Counted from the first letter of the stretch, positions 8,076 to 16,882 are shown. The stretch: DNA of 64,000 nucleotides from CAZNHL01 sp964572965 (GCA_964572965.1 CAZNHL010000001.1:179099-243098), one strand, 5' to 3'. The notes: generated by a model from the letters alone, not told the origin. A program made the numbers and translations.

Positions 8076-9902
8076 TTAAACACTCTGCATTAAATTCAAC
8101 TTTCTATATATACCGTCACGCTCCATTAGTTCAGCATGACTACCTCTTTCTGCAATTTGACCTTTCTGGATCACTATGATCTCGTCTGCGTGCTGTATCG
8201 TACTTAAACGATGGGCAATTACAACCGAAGTGCGGTTAGTCATCAGATTAATCAAAGCAGACTGCACCAACTTTTCTGATTCTGAATCCAGAGCAGATGT
8301 CGCTTCGTCCAATACCAGAATCTCAGGATTACGTAACACAGCTCTTGCAATACTTAACCGCTGACGCTGACCTCCTGAGAGTTTTGATCCCCTGTCTCCG
8401 ATGGAAGTCAGATAACCCTTTTCTGTATTTACAATAAACTCGTGAGCATTAGCCACTTTCGCAGCTCTTATTACGTCTTCTTCTTTAGCATCTGGCTTAC
8501 CAAAAGCAATATTGTTGAAGATTGTATCATTAAATAAAATACTCTCCTGTGTAACAATACCTAAATGCTGCCTTATGCTTCTCAAAGTATAATCTTTGAT
8601 ATCTACGCCATCTATTTTGACTTTTCCTGCTGTTGCATCATAAAAGCGAGGAATCAGGTCTGCCATGGTAGACTTACCTCCTCCCGACGCTCCAACCAAA
8701 GCCACCGTACTGCCCTTTTTGATTTTCAGGTTAATGTTTTTCAAAACATCGCCTTTACCGTAAGAAAAACTTACGTTTTCAAATTCAATTTCATTTTCAA
8801 ATTTTGTAAGCTCAACAGCATCTGCCTTATCAACAATTGTAGTCGGTGTATCTATGACCTCAAAAATTCTTTCCGCAGAAACCAAACCTCTTTGCAATTG
8901 AGAAAATGCACCTGCAATTCCCTTTGCCGGAACCAGAATCTGAGAAAAAATTCCAAGGTAAGCGATAAACTGCGATGCTTTTAGTTCTGCACTGCCGGAT
9001 AATACCAAATTACCGCCAATCCATAAAATAAGAGCCACAATAGCAACTCCAATTACTTCTGACATTGGTGAGGCCAAATCTCTGATATTGCTTACACGTC
9101 TGAGAATATTGGCATAACGCTTATTTTCATCGTCAAACTTAGTGCCAACATACTTTTGTGCATTAAAAGCTTTAATAACTCTTGCTCCTACAAGCGATTC
9201 GTCTGTGATTGTCAGAATTTCACCTAATGAATCCTGAACCTCATGTGACTCTTTTTTCAACTTTTTAGAAACAATACCAATCATAACACCGGTAATAGGG
9301 AAAATCAGCAGTGTCAGCAATGTCAGTTTTACAGAAATACTGAACAAAACAATAAAGAATGCTACAATACTGATCGGATCTCTAAAAATAATTGTCAAAG
9401 TACTGATTGCTGAGTATTCTATCTCCTGCACATCAGATGTAAGCCTTGTAATAATGTCCCCTTTGCGTTCATTAGAAAAATACCCTACATGCAAATCGAG
9501 GATTTTATCAAAAATTCCCTTTCTGATGTTTCTGATAATCGATGCTCTTGCATGGGAAATAACTGTCTGGGAAAGAAATTTAAACAGATTCCCTAAAAAG
9601 CTACACGTAATAACAATAATACAAACAAATGTTAAGGTCCCTTTCTGCCCGTAATCTTGCACCCAATTCAAAAAGAAGTAATTGAAAAATTCTTTGATAT
9701 AGGCAATACTGATTGAAAATTCCGGCAAGGATGCAGGAGGAGGCTGATTCTCCACCTGATTGAACAAAATATCCAACAACGGGATAAGCAATGTCAATGT
9801 AAACAAACCGAAAATGATCGATAATACCGCGTATATAAAATACGGCACGGCATAGCGACCAAATGGTTTAATATAAGTTAAAATTCGAAAATATGTCTTC
9901 AA
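8076..9902 (-). CDS. ABC exporter, MsbA-like (fused permease and ATPase)
   Basis: This 608-residue half-transporter has six predicted transmembrane helices in residues about 15-330 and an ATP-binding domain in about 365-605. The Walker A motif GASGGGKST (near 404), signature LSGGQRQRLS, Walker B VLDEATSALD and switch histidine in VIAHRLST are all intact. It would work as a homodimer. The family includes lipid A-core flippases (MsbA) and other lipid or drug exporters. Direct linkage to gmhA favours export of a heptose-containing or other envelope lipid, but substrate cannot be read from sequence. A TAACTTTG -7 element lies on the minus strand shortly upstream. Confidence 0.9.
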   Translation of the reverse strand: MKTYFRILTYIKPFGRYAVPYFIYAVLSIIFGLFTLTLLIPLLDILFNQVENQPPPASLPEFSISIAYIKEFFNYFFLNWVQDYGQKGTLTFVCIIVITCSFLGNLFKFLSQTVISHARASIIRNIRKGIFDKILDLHVGYFSNERKGDIITRLTSDVQEIEYSAISTLTIIFRDPISIVAFFIVLFSISVKLTLLTLLIFPITGVMIGIVSKKLKKESHEVQDSLGEILTITDESLVGARVIKAFNAQKYVGTKFDDENKRYANILRRVSNIRDLASPMSEVIGVAIVALILWIGGNLVLSGSAELKASQFIAYLGIFSQILVPAKGIAGAFSQLQRGLVSAERIFEVIDTPTTIVDKADAVELTKFENEIEFENVSFSYGKGDVLKNINLKIKKGSTVALVGASGGGKSTMADLIPRFYDATAGKVKIDGVDIKDYTLRSIRQHLGIVTQESILFNDTIFNNIAFGKPDAKEEDVIRAAKVANAHEFIVNTEKGYLTSIGDRGSKLSGGQRQRLSIARAVLRNPEILVLDEATSALDSESEKLVQSALINLMTNRTSVVIAHRLSTIQHADEIIVIQKGQIAERGSHAELMERDGIYRKLNLMQSV

Positions 9903-9948
9903 AGTAGCTATTCACCTTTACAATTTGCAAAGTTAAAACTTTCAAACG

Positions 9949-11655
9949 TTAAAATGCATAAAATCTTTTTGGCAGATTCCATCTGAGAGAAAAAGATGCA
10001 TAATTGGTGGTTCTTTCATTCACTACACCTTCTGTCTTTGGTTTTCTATAAATGTATTGCAAATCAATGAAGAGATTATGTCTGATCATATAAGTCATAG
10101 TAAGACTTCCCAGTAAAACTGTTTGCTTAACTCCCTGCCCTATTTTATTTCCATACTCATGACCTTTATCTGGCCTATTAGGTTTAAAAATATTAGCCCC
10201 TACATTTGAGGTATCATTATCCAGCCCTTGCCGCCATGCACAAGCCTGTGCAGTAAATGTTACTCTTTTTAAAGGCTGGTATCTCACGATCGCTATCAAC
10301 TCCTCAAAATTAGCACCTAAAGGGTGAGCTAAGGGTTGTAAATAATTTGAATAGTTTGTCACATTATCTGTATGGCCATAGGTATAGGGTCTTACAACAT
10401 TTGCTTCCAGCTGTAAATCAAGATTTTTAAGACCCAATACATCTACATACTTAAGACCGCCTTGCAAAGCCCACTTATTTGCCCACCAGCCTTTGCCTGA
10501 GCGCATTTCACTGATCTTAAATTCGTCAAATGCCAGCTGGCTGTAAAATGAAAAATGACGTGCAAAGTTCCATTTCAAGTCAGCACCAAGCACTATATTG
10601 TCGGAGCTGCCATTGGATTGTTCAGCTGCTCTGTAAAAAATGACAGGGTTCAGGTATGAAATATCAAAGCTAGTACGCCCGAGAGAGTCTTGTGCACCAT
10701 AGCAAATAGACTCAAACAGGCCGATATTCAATTTTTTTCCAACATTCAAGCCCAATCTGTGGTAAGCGAAATATTTCTTCCTGAAATAAGTATCATGCGG
10801 AGTCACATTTGCTGTCATTTGTGCAACAAGCATTGTGTAATCAAGTTTCCAGACATTGGCTGTTACTTTCAGAAAAGGGAAAGCCGCTGAATTATCGGAA
10901 AGCACTAACGAACGATAGCCATTGCCAATAAATTGCTTGTCGTAACCAAACTGAAACCCAATGTGCTTGACCAGATTAAAAGTAATATAACCCCTTGCCG
11001 AAATAAAATCAGTTGTTCTATAGTTTGCGCCGGTAGATTTAATGTACGACTCTCCGGGTACAATAGGTCTGCCAGTAGTAGATAGCTGACTAATCATATT
11101 TCTTACATAAATCGGGAAAGATGCCTGATTATCTGTAGCCATCGCATAAAAACCCACTTTGTTATCAATAGAACCTCTTATTTCAAGACCACGGCTGTTC
11201 AATGTAGTATACCTTACATCTGAATCGTTCTCCTTACCGATTGAGCCATAAAAAACAGGGTTCAGCTGTACTGCAAAGTCTTTATTATGGAATTGGGCAA
11301 AAGCATTTTGCTTTTGATAGAAGTATTTCAAAAACGGCTTTTTACTATCCCCTCCTTCACCATTTCCGGACCACTCCCAGTTATCATTCTGCAAGTAAGC
11401 AAGGTTAAACTGATCACGGGCAGAAAGCTTCATTGCTGAATCTGCCAAAGCGCTATCTGCCAATTCTGCTATCTGGCTACGCGAAATCATTTTATTGGTC
11501 GTATGAAGGTTAGCAGGAATTCTGCTTCCTTTAATCTCATAACGGTCTATCAGATAATAATAATCCTGATTTAAAGGAGCAAATACAGATTGCCCGATTG
11601 CAGTAAAGCTTAATAATAAAGCTGTAAAAAGGGTATGAACAAAATGCTTCATCAA
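9949..11655 (-). CDS. Outer-membrane beta-barrel, capsule assembly Wzi-like family
   Basis: This 568-residue protein has a signal peptide (hydrophobic core about residues 8-20, ending IGQS) and long alternating beta strands. The terminal residue is phenylalanine (LPKRFYAF), typical of proteins inserted by the BAM machinery. The sequence resembles the Bacteroidota capsule assembly Wzi family, including the conserved early segment around YYLIDRYEIKG. Wzi in E. coli anchors capsule at the outer membrane. Many Bacteroidota homologues have no proven role. It lies upstream of the ABC exporter on the same strand with a 46-bp gap, so co-transcription with exporter and gmhA is plausible and fits an envelope-polysaccharide function. 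Confidence 0.75.
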   Translation of the reverse strand: MMKHFVHTLFTALLLSFTAIGQSVFAPLNQDYYYLIDRYEIKGSRIPANLHTTNKMISRSQIAELADSALADSAMKLSARDQFNLAYLQNDNWEWSGNGEGGDSKKPFLKYFYQKQNAFAQFHNKDFAVQLNPVFYGSIGKENDSDVRYTTLNSRGLEIRGSIDNKVGFYAMATDNQASFPIYVRNMISQLSTTGRPIVPGESYIKSTGANYRTTDFISARGYITFNLVKHIGFQFGYDKQFIGNGYRSLVLSDNSAAFPFLKVTANVWKLDYTMLVAQMTANVTPHDTYFRKKYFAYHRLGLNVGKKLNIGLFESICYGAQDSLGRTSFDISYLNPVIFYRAAEQSNGSSDNIVLGADLKWNFARHFSFYSQLAFDEFKISEMRSGKGWWANKWALQGGLKYVDVLGLKNLDLQLEANVVRPYTYGHTDNVTNYSNYLQPLAHPLGANFEELIAIVRYQPLKRVTFTAQACAWRQGLDNDTSNVGANIFKPNRPDKGHEYGNKIGQGVKQTVLLGSLTMTYMIRHNLFIDLQYIYRKPKTEGVVNERTTNYASFSLRWNLPKRFYAF

Positions 11656-11719
11656 CTGGATTGGGGATGTGGTTTTTTACAATAATTTTCCTCTAAGCGA
11701 AGAGTTATCAGTGAATAGC

Positions 11720-11755
11720 GAAGCCCTACTCAAAATATGTTCGGGGTAGGGCTTC
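11720..11755. terminator. Hairpin downstream of lysA
   Basis: A perfect 10-bp stem (GAAGCCCTAC at 11720-11729 with GTAGGGCTTC at 11746-11755) lies about 40 bp after the lysA stop on the minus strand and before the Wzi-like gene. There is no T-run directly after the stem, so termination may be partial. Confidence 0.5.
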
Positions 11756-11793
11756 AATATCCTGTCATTATATTTCAAAAGATGTAGGTATAC

Positions 11794-13026
11794 CTATAAA
11801 ACTATTTCTACCTGATTTCTCAGAAGATCATCCATTGTTTCTCTCTTTCTTATCAAATGTGCTTTGCCCTGATAAATCAATACTTCAGCAGGTCTGAAGC
11901 GGGAGTTATAGTTTGAGCTCATGCTAAAGCCATAAGCTCCGGCATTCTTCAGTGCTATAATATCTCCTTCTCTGACATCATTAATAGACATATCCCAGCC
12001 GAAAGTATCTGTTTCACAGATATAGCCCACAACGGCATATTTCTTCTTTTCAGCCAAGGGGTTAGAAATGTTCACGATATCATGGTAAGCGCCATACATC
12101 ATCGGGCGGATCAGGTGGTTCAATCCACTGTCAACACCAACAAATGTAGCTGCAGGTGTAGTTTTCAACAAATTAGCAGTTGTTAAAAGCAAACCACATT
12201 CGCTTACAAGATACTTGCCCGGTTCAAACCAGATCTCAAGTTCACGACCATATTCCTTAGTGAAAGCTTTAAATACTTCACGCATTTTAGCCCCCATATC
12301 AGTCAGATTAGTCGCTTTGTCACCCTCTTTATAAGGCACTTTGAAACCACTTCCGAAATCAATAAACTGAAGTTTATCAAAATGCTTAGCTATATCAAAC
12401 AACAGTTGAGCTCCTTTCAGGAAAACCTCAATAGAACCAAAGTCAGAACCGGTATGCACATGCAAGCCTGACACATTGATATTATATTGTTTTACAATTT
12501 TGTAAACATCAACAATCTGATCAATAGAGATCCCGAATTTAGATTCTGCATGGCCCGTTTTGATTTTATCATTACCACCTGCTTCAATGTGTGGGTTCAC
12601 ACGAATACACAAAGGGTATGAGTCACCATATTGCTTTCCAAATCTTTCCAGATAAGGAAGATTGTCAATATTCAAATGTACACCTAAAGCCACAGCCTCC
12701 TCAATCTCATGATAAGGTGTACAGTTTGGTGTGAACATAATTTCTTTTTTATCAAAACCAGCTTTTAAGCCTAATTGTACTTCCTGAATAGAAACTACAT
12801 CAAGGCCAATACCTGCTTTTTTCATCACCTTCAGAATAGCCTGATTGGTTAACGCCTTTGCAGCATATTTAATCTTTAGATTAAGGCCTGAAAACGCCTC
12901 ATTCAGATTACTTACTTGCTGGAAAATACGTTCTGCGTCATATACATAAACCGGCGTGCCAAATTCTTTGGCGATGTCCGTTACACGCAGCCCTTGGATC
13001 AGGTACTCACTACTAATCAATTGCAT
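11794..13026 (-). CDS. lysA: Diaminopimelate decarboxylase
   Basis: This PLP-dependent enzyme makes L-lysine from meso-diaminopimelate, the last step of lysine synthesis. It has a fold-type III barrel domain and a C-terminal beta domain. Key sequences are VYVYDAERI, the PLP lysine in KYAAKALTN, HTGSDFGS, FIDFGSGF, the EPGKYLV phosphate region and the CETDTFGWD motif of the active-site interface. The start at 13026 (MQLISS, 410 residues) is chosen because a -7 element TATATTTG at 13052-13045 predicts transcription from about 13038. The upstream ATG at 13047 would therefore lie outside the transcript. The gene is divergent from the HisA-like gene. Confidence 0.93.
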   Translation of the reverse strand: MQLISSEYLIQGLRVTDIAKEFGTPVYVYDAERIFQQVSNLNEAFSGLNLKIKYAAKALTNQAILKVMKKAGIGLDVVSIQEVQLGLKAGFDKKEIMFTPNCTPYHEIEEAVALGVHLNIDNLPYLERFGKQYGDSYPLCIRVNPHIEAGGNDKIKTGHAESKFGISIDQIVDVYKIVKQYNINVSGLHVHTGSDFGSIEVFLKGAQLLFDIAKHFDKLQFIDFGSGFKVPYKEGDKATNLTDMGAKMREVFKAFTKEYGRELEIWFEPGKYLVSECGLLLTTANLLKTTPAATFVGVDSGLNHLIRPMMYGAYHDIVNISNPLAEKKKYAVVGYICETDTFGWDMSINDVREGDIIALKNAGAYGFSMSSNYNSRFRPAEVLIYQGKAHLIRKRETMDDLLRNQVEIVL

Positions 13027-13044
13027 GAAAATTAAATATTTGTG

Positions 13045-13052
13045 CAAATATA
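13045..13052 (-). promoter_or_regulatory. lysA: Probable -7 promoter element of lysA
   Basis: TATATTTG on the minus strand matches TAnnTTTG. The -33 region at the right distance reads CTG instead of TTG (plus-strand 13072-13074). The predicted start near 13038 gives a leader of about 12 nt before the ATG at 13026. Confidence 0.5.
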
Positions 13053-13186
13053 CAGGAGAGAATGCAATATGCAGGCGTTATCTCAGGAAATTCCTACAAA
13101 ACAGACTACGATATTCGAAAACCCTTTTAGAAGCCATCTTTTATCCCATTTTCTTCGTACAAACGTGTATCCCAAACCTATTGGCC

Positions 13187-13906
13187 ATGATTGAGATTAT
13201 ACCATCTGTTTTTGTTTTAGGGGGAAAAAATGCCAGGCTTGTCAGCAATAGCTATGATACTGTCAGGTATTATGACAAATCTCCTCTTGAAATAGCTATC
13301 GAACTGGAAGATCATGGCCTGCACAGGTTACATCTTATTGACCTGGATGGTGCAAAGCAAGGTAAACCTGTAAACCTTCAGGTAATGCGACAAATTAAAG
13401 GTTATACAAAACTGGAAATAGAATATGGCGGTGGTTTAAATCTTGACGAAGATGTTCGTTCTGCCATAGAACATGGAGCCAAACGCATCTTTGCTGCCAC
13501 TGTTGCTGTGCATGATAAACCTCTATTTTATAGCTGGCTGGTAAGTTATGGCCCCGACAAGGTTGTGCTCAGCGCCGATGTTATCAACGAACAAATAGCA
13601 GTCAAAGGCAGACAGTCAAACACGAATATTGATGTTTATGATTTTATTGAACATTATATAGAACGGGGGGTCAGGTTATTAAAATGTACCGATGTTCAGC
13701 AATCCGAACATGGGCACACGCCCGGATTTACCCTCTATGAGAAAATATTAAAACGTTTTCCTCAATTGAAGATTCTGGCCAGTGGCGGCGTACAAAGTAC
13801 TGATGATATAAAAAAACTGGAAGACATTGGTGTCTCGGGAGTTATTTTTGGAAAAGCCCTGATGGAAGGGAAAATTCAGCTCAAAGAATTAGAGGTATTT
13901 GTTTAA
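13187..13906 (+). CDS. HisA-like TIM-barrel protein lacking the first catalytic aspartate
   Basis: The 239-residue product aligns along its length with HisA (ProFAR isomerase): an N-terminal IIPSVFVLGGKNARL strand-loop, a phosphate-binding GGGLNLDEDVR loop, an Asp at 131 (SADVINEQIAVKGRQ), CTDVQQSEHGHTPG, ILASGGVQSTDDI and GVIFGKALMEG. In HisA the first strand reads IPAIDL, with Asp as the general base. Here Phe9 occupies that place, and the usual GW after strand five is GR. The second aspartate is kept. No other his gene is nearby. It may be a dedicated paralogue with another activity. The start at 13187 is the family start. Earlier in-frame ATGs overlap lysA. Its end overlaps the DCC gene by 4 bp. 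Confidence 0.8.
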   Translation: MIEIIPSVFVLGGKNARLVSNSYDTVRYYDKSPLEIAIELEDHGLHRLHLIDLDGAKQGKPVNLQVMRQIKGYTKLEIEYGGGLNLDEDVRSAIEHGAKRIFAATVAVHDKPLFYSWLVSYGPDKVVLSADVINEQIAVKGRQSNTNIDVYDFIEHYIERGVRLLKCTDVQQSEHGHTPGFTLYEKILKRFPQLKILASGGVQSTDDIKKLEDIGVSGVIFGKALMEGKIQLKELEVFV

Positions 13907-14325
13907 TCTAAAAACCTCTTCCTTTCTTCAGGTGTAGGTATTCTGCATGTTTCTTTTTTACCAAACCACTTATACCTGTTTCTGGCTATAAACTTATACA
14001 CAGCATCCCGGATAAAATTAGGGACTATATAAAAAACACCAGCCAAAGCCGGTAAGCCACCCATTAAGCCAAGTGTTTTTAAAACAGCGGCTGACCTGTA
14101 GTAGAAAACTCCTTCATGATAAAGAATAATTGAATCCGGATCTGTGTCACCTGGATTAACACCATATTTTTCTGCTGTTACACCCTGTAACGGAGCTACC
14201 ATAAATGTCCCTTTCTTATCCATCTTCAAAAACTGATCAACTGATGAATTACAAAGACCACACAAGCCATCAAAAAAGAGGATCGGCTTTTCAGAATTAT
14301 CAATATTTCTGGTTTTGTCAGTCAT
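13903..14325 (-). CDS. DCC family thiol-disulfide oxidoreductase-like protein (DUF393)
   Basis: This 140-residue protein begins with the family hallmark FFDGLCGLCN, the DxxCxxC motif that names the DCC family. It continues with the thioredoxin-like pattern (APLQG, a tyrosine-rich middle, then an ARNRYKWFGKKETCRIP tail with a further cysteine). Family members are presumed redox proteins of unknown substrate. No signal peptide is seen, although a hydrophobic stretch (GGLPALAGVFYIVPNFI) could be membrane-associated. It is convergent with the HisA-like gene, sharing 4 bp at the 3' ends. Confidence 0.85.
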   Translation of the reverse strand: MTDKTRNIDNSEKPILFFDGLCGLCNSSVDQFLKMDKKGTFMVAPLQGVTAEKYGVNPGDTDPDSIILYHEGVFYYRSAAVLKTLGLMGGLPALAGVFYIVPNFIRDAVYKFIARNRYKWFGKKETCRIPTPEERKRFLD

Positions 14326-14417
14326 TATTATAAAGTTAAGATTTTATCAACTCACCTTCAATGCCACGTATACTTATAAACAATATTTTTGCGTATTTTG
14401 CATAAAATTAGAAAACT

Positions 14418-14924
14418 ATGTTACAGAGGATTCAGACCATTTTCATGGTAATCGTGGCGTTTTTAGTATTGGCTTTGGTTTTTGCAAATACACAGCAATT
14501 CAATGTCTGGTCTAAATATGATGAAAAAACAGGCAATGCTGTTGTATTGGGCTCTTTTACATTAAAGAAAACCCATTTTGACCAGGCGACAAAAACAGAA
14601 ACTGTTCTTGAAAGTTATACTTCATTTCCAATTGGCCTGGTAGCCATTATCGCTTTAGGTGTAGCGGTTTATTGTATTTTCAGATATGACAACCGTTTGC
14701 TTCAGATGAAACTAAGCCTTTTAAATTCATTTATTCTTACTGCCCTGCTTGGTGTCATGTGGTACTATTCTCTAAGTGGCGAAGCACTTCTTAAAGAACC
14801 GGCTGAAGGACAATTCGGGCTTGCATTCCTAATCCCTGCATTTTCTCTGTTAATAAATATGACCGCTAATCGTTTCATCAGAAAGGATGAAGATTTGGTG
14901 AGGTCTTCTGACAGAATCAGATAA
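14418..14924 (+). CDS. DUF4293 family membrane protein
   Basis: This 168-residue Bacteroidota-specific protein starts with the family signature MLQRIQT. It has four hydrophobic segments (about residues 6-24, 73-87, 100-117 and 131-147) separated by a polar extracytoplasmic loop and ends in a basic cytoplasmic tail. No function is established for the family. It is monocistronic. A TATTTTTG -7-like element at 14384-14391 is the likely promoter core, although no TTG is at the expected distance, and a strong bidirectional terminator follows. Confidence 0.85.
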   Translation: MLQRIQTIFMVIVAFLVLALVFANTQQFNVWSKYDEKTGNAVVLGSFTLKKTHFDQATKTETVLESYTSFPIGLVAIIALGVAVYCIFRYDNRLLQMKLSLLNSFILTALLGVMWYYSLSGEALLKEPAEGQFGLAFLIPAFSLLINMTANRFIRKDEDLVRSSDRIR

Positions 14925-14940
14925 AATTAGTCCCTCTATA

Positions 14941-14982
14941 AAAAGAAAGGGCTGATGTTATTGAACATCAGCCCTTTCTTTT
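14941..14982. terminator. Strong bidirectional terminator between DUF4293 gene and nuoC
   Basis: A perfect 19-bp stem (14941-14959 with 14964-14982, loop ATTG) has A-rich and T-rich ends, so it can terminate transcription from both convergent genes. Its right arm overlaps the nuoC stop codon. Confidence 0.85.
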
Positions 14983-15481
14983 ATAGCTTCACCTGAATAC
15001 CATGATAGTGCTCCTGCTCTTTATAATCTTTTTGCAATGGATGGCCTTCCCAGTCAACCGGAAGCAATATACGCCTCAAATCAGGATGGCCGGTGAATAA
15101 AATCCCTAACAAATCATAAGCCTCTCTTTCGTGCCAGTTGGCTGTTCCCCAGATGTGACTCAAAGTAGGCACTTCTGGTTTTTCACGCGGCAACACCACT
15201 TTTAAAGTAATAGCATGTTCATATGGAATTGAGTTCAGATTATAAATTACTTCCATGGTATTTACTTCAGGTCCGTTGTCCAGACCAGTAATACATGCCA
15301 TAAAATCAAAATAACACTGAGGGTCGCTGTGTAAAAACTGACACAATTCTGCTATCTGTCCAGGTTTAATATTCAGATAAGCCTGCAAACCATCTGCTTT
15401 TTCTCCTACAACAATATCAGCTCCAAAACGATTGATTATCAGAGTCTTTAATTCCTCAAATGTTAATTTGTTATTAGCCAT
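14981..15481 (-). CDS. nuoC: NADH-quinone oxidoreductase subunit C
   Basis: This 166-residue subunit belongs to the peripheral arm of respiratory complex I, which couples NADH oxidation to quinone reduction and proton export. The complex I 30-kDa family signature is present: HIWGTANWHEREAYDLLGILFTGHPDL, split around residues 109-135, and the ending LPVDWEGHPLQKDY. It is a separate NuoC, not a fused NuoCD. Unusually, no other nuo gene is next to it. The upstream neighbour is a SprT-like gene 31 bp away and the downstream one is convergent, so the complex I genes of this genome must be split. Confidence 0.93.
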   Translation of the reverse strand: MANNKLTFEELKTLIINRFGADIVVGEKADGLQAYLNIKPGQIAELCQFLHSDPQCYFDFMACITGLDNGPEVNTMEVIYNLNSIPYEHAITLKVVLPREKPEVPTLSHIWGTANWHEREAYDLLGILFTGHPDLRRILLPVDWEGHPLQKDYKEQEHYHGIQVKL

Positions 15482-15512
15482 CTGTTATTTTTTATTAAAT
15501 ATACGAAAGAGA

Positions 15513-16136
15513 TCAGGCATCTACTTTGTTTACCAGCGCTTCTTTTGCTACCAGGTATTTTCTACCTGTGCGCACACATTCACACATAACCCGTGTGCGG
15601 CGTACTTCTCCCTTACTAAAGATGCGTTGGTTAAGTGAAAAATACTGGCCTGGCAGTATTTCCGAAAGAAAAACCTGCCCGTCATTATTTACATCGTGGT
15701 TTCTTAAAGCTTTGTATAAATCCAGATCAGAGCATGAAGATGCCTTTGGGTTCAATGCATAATCGCTTAATGCTTTCTGAACATCCGGAGGAAAAACTTC
15801 AGCAAAAAGCATGGGAGCAAGCATATCTTTAAAATGTTCTTTCCATTCAAAGCCATGCGGCTGCACTTTATTTCCATGAGCTATTTGCACAGACATATGC
15901 GCTGCTTCATGCAAATAAGTCACCAGAAAAGCATAAGGGTTGAGGTCGCCGTTTACGGTAATGGTATGCTGTTTGGTAGAAGGGTAATAGCGATAATCAC
16001 CTAATTTCGTTTTTCTGCTTTTGGTAATAATAAAGCGGAAACTATATTCCTGCCATACCCTAAAGCAATATTCAACCGCTGCAGGAGGCAGGTAATGAGT
16101 AAAAATCTCTCTGGAATCCTTTGGTGCTTTGGCCAT
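15513..16136 (-). CDS. SprT-like zinc metalloprotease-domain protein
   Basis: This 207-residue cytoplasmic protein has the HExxH zinc motif in YLHEAAHMSVQ (about residues 91-101) and a third ligand region HGFEWKEHFKDML. Both are typical of the SprT/Spartan-like family. The C-terminal part has two cysteines (VMCECVRTGRKYLV) in a short zinc-ribbon-like segment. In eukaryotes, Spartan degrades DNA-protein crosslinks. The bacterial function is unproven. It is 31 bp upstream of nuoC and may be co-transcribed with it. Confidence 0.82.
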   Translation of the reverse strand: MAKAPKDSREIFTHYLPPAAVEYCFRVWQEYSFRFIITKSRKTKLGDYRYYPSTKQHTITVNGDLNPYAFLVTYLHEAAHMSVQIAHGNKVQPHGFEWKEHFKDMLAPMLFAEVFPPDVQKALSDYALNPKASSCSDLDLYKALRNHDVNNDGQVFLSEILPGQYFSLNQRIFSKGEVRRTRVMCECVRTGRKYLVAKEALVNKVDA

Positions 16137-16186
16137 TATACAAATTTACAAAAATTGCATTGATGTATACAGAATCCCTTAAAACA

Positions 16187-16220
16187 AAATTGTCGCGTAA
16201 GTTTTCTTACGCGACAATTT
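16187..16220. terminator. Terminator downstream of the 61-residue lipoprotein gene
   Basis: A perfect 15-bp stem (16187-16201 with 16206-16220) with a TTTT loop lies 20 bp after the minus-strand gene. The A/T-rich stem ends can act in both directions and also cover the upstream side of the SprT-like gene. Confidence 0.75.
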
Positions 16221-16240
16221 ATAAATGAGCATGGTGCTGA

Positions 16241-16426
16241 TTAATGAGCCTTGTGAGCGTCTTTAGTGGCAGAATCGGCAGAAGATGAATCAACTGTAAC
16301 TACAGTTTCTTCAACTATAGTAGTAGTAACAGTATCAACACTAGCACCAGTCTCAGCAGTTTCTTTTTTACAAGATGCGAAAGCAAATACACCTGCAATC
16401 ATCATCAAAGCGAATACTTTTTTCAT
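16241..16426 (-). CDS. Small lipoprotein (61 residues)
   Basis: The N-terminus MKKVFALMMIAGVFAFASC is a lipoprotein signal peptide with lipobox FASC, so the mature protein would be lipidated at Cys19. The mature 43 residues are Thr/Ser/Val/Glu-rich, likely disordered, and end in DAHKAH. It is a paralogue of the next small lipoprotein: the first 22 residues differ at one position. The function is unknown. Similar short lipoproteins occur in many Bacteroidota. Terminators on both sides make it a single-gene unit. Confidence 0.75.
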   Translation of the reverse strand: MKKVFALMMIAGVFAFASCKKETAETGASVDTVTTTIVEETVVTVDSSSADSATKDAHKAH

Positions 16427-16544
16427 TGTCTTTTAAGTTTTAGATTGAATTTTTGCAAGTTAAAAGATCCCATGCAAAAATTCCCTGCAACTTTATCCTA
16501 AAACTTACATTGAAATCACACTTCAAAAGCTTTGAGGCAGGGGC

Positions 16545-16582
16545 AAAAAAAGAAGTCCCGATAAATCGGGACTTCTTTTTTT
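16545..16582. terminator. Bidirectional terminator between the two lipoprotein genes
   Basis: A perfect 12-bp stem (16551-16562 with 16565-16576) is flanked by seven As on the left and seven Ts on the right. It lies 35 bp downstream of the 65-residue lipoprotein gene. Confidence 0.85.
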
Positions 16583-16616
16583 CTTTATGCAGATTATGAT
16601 TGTCTGCTGAAGAGAA

Positions 16617-16814
16617 CTAGTGAGCAGCTGGAGCTGGAGCAGCTGGCTCAGCTTTAGCTGAATCAACAACAGCTGAAGCAGAATCAGCAACTGGCTCAGT
16701 AGCAACTTCAACTGCAGTAGTATCAGCAGCAGCAGTTTCTTCAGTAGCTTCTTTTTTACAAGATGCGAAAGCGAATACGCCAGCAACCATCATCAAAGCA
16801 AATACCTTTTTCAT
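16617..16814 (-). CDS. Small lipoprotein (65 residues), paralogue of the neighbouring gene
   Basis: The signal sequence MKKVFALMMVAGVFAFASC and following KKE match the neighbouring lipoprotein almost exactly, while the mature part is different: Ala/Glu/Val/Pro-rich and ending APAPAAH. Lipidation at Cys19 is predicted. The conserved leader and diverged tail indicate a tandem duplication. A frame-shifted leucine-rich ORF over the same bases is a shadow of the GCT/GCA-rich codons. The function is unknown. Confidence 0.75.
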   Translation of the reverse strand: MKKVFALMMVAGVFAFASCKKEATEETAAADTTAVEVATEPVADSASAVVDSAKAEPAAPAPAAH

Positions 16815-16882
16815 AGTTTTATTAAGTTTTAGATTTTAGTATCTCAAAATTAAGGATATTTTTTTTCTTTTCAAAACTTACA

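Noticed and set aside
12956..13186. Extended N-terminus of the HisA-like protein
   Set aside because: These codons overlap lysA and its promoter. The family start is the ATG at 13187.
16523..16786. Leucine-rich 87-codon frame on the minus strand
   Set aside because: It is an out-of-frame shadow of the Ala-rich lipoprotein gene and its terminator.
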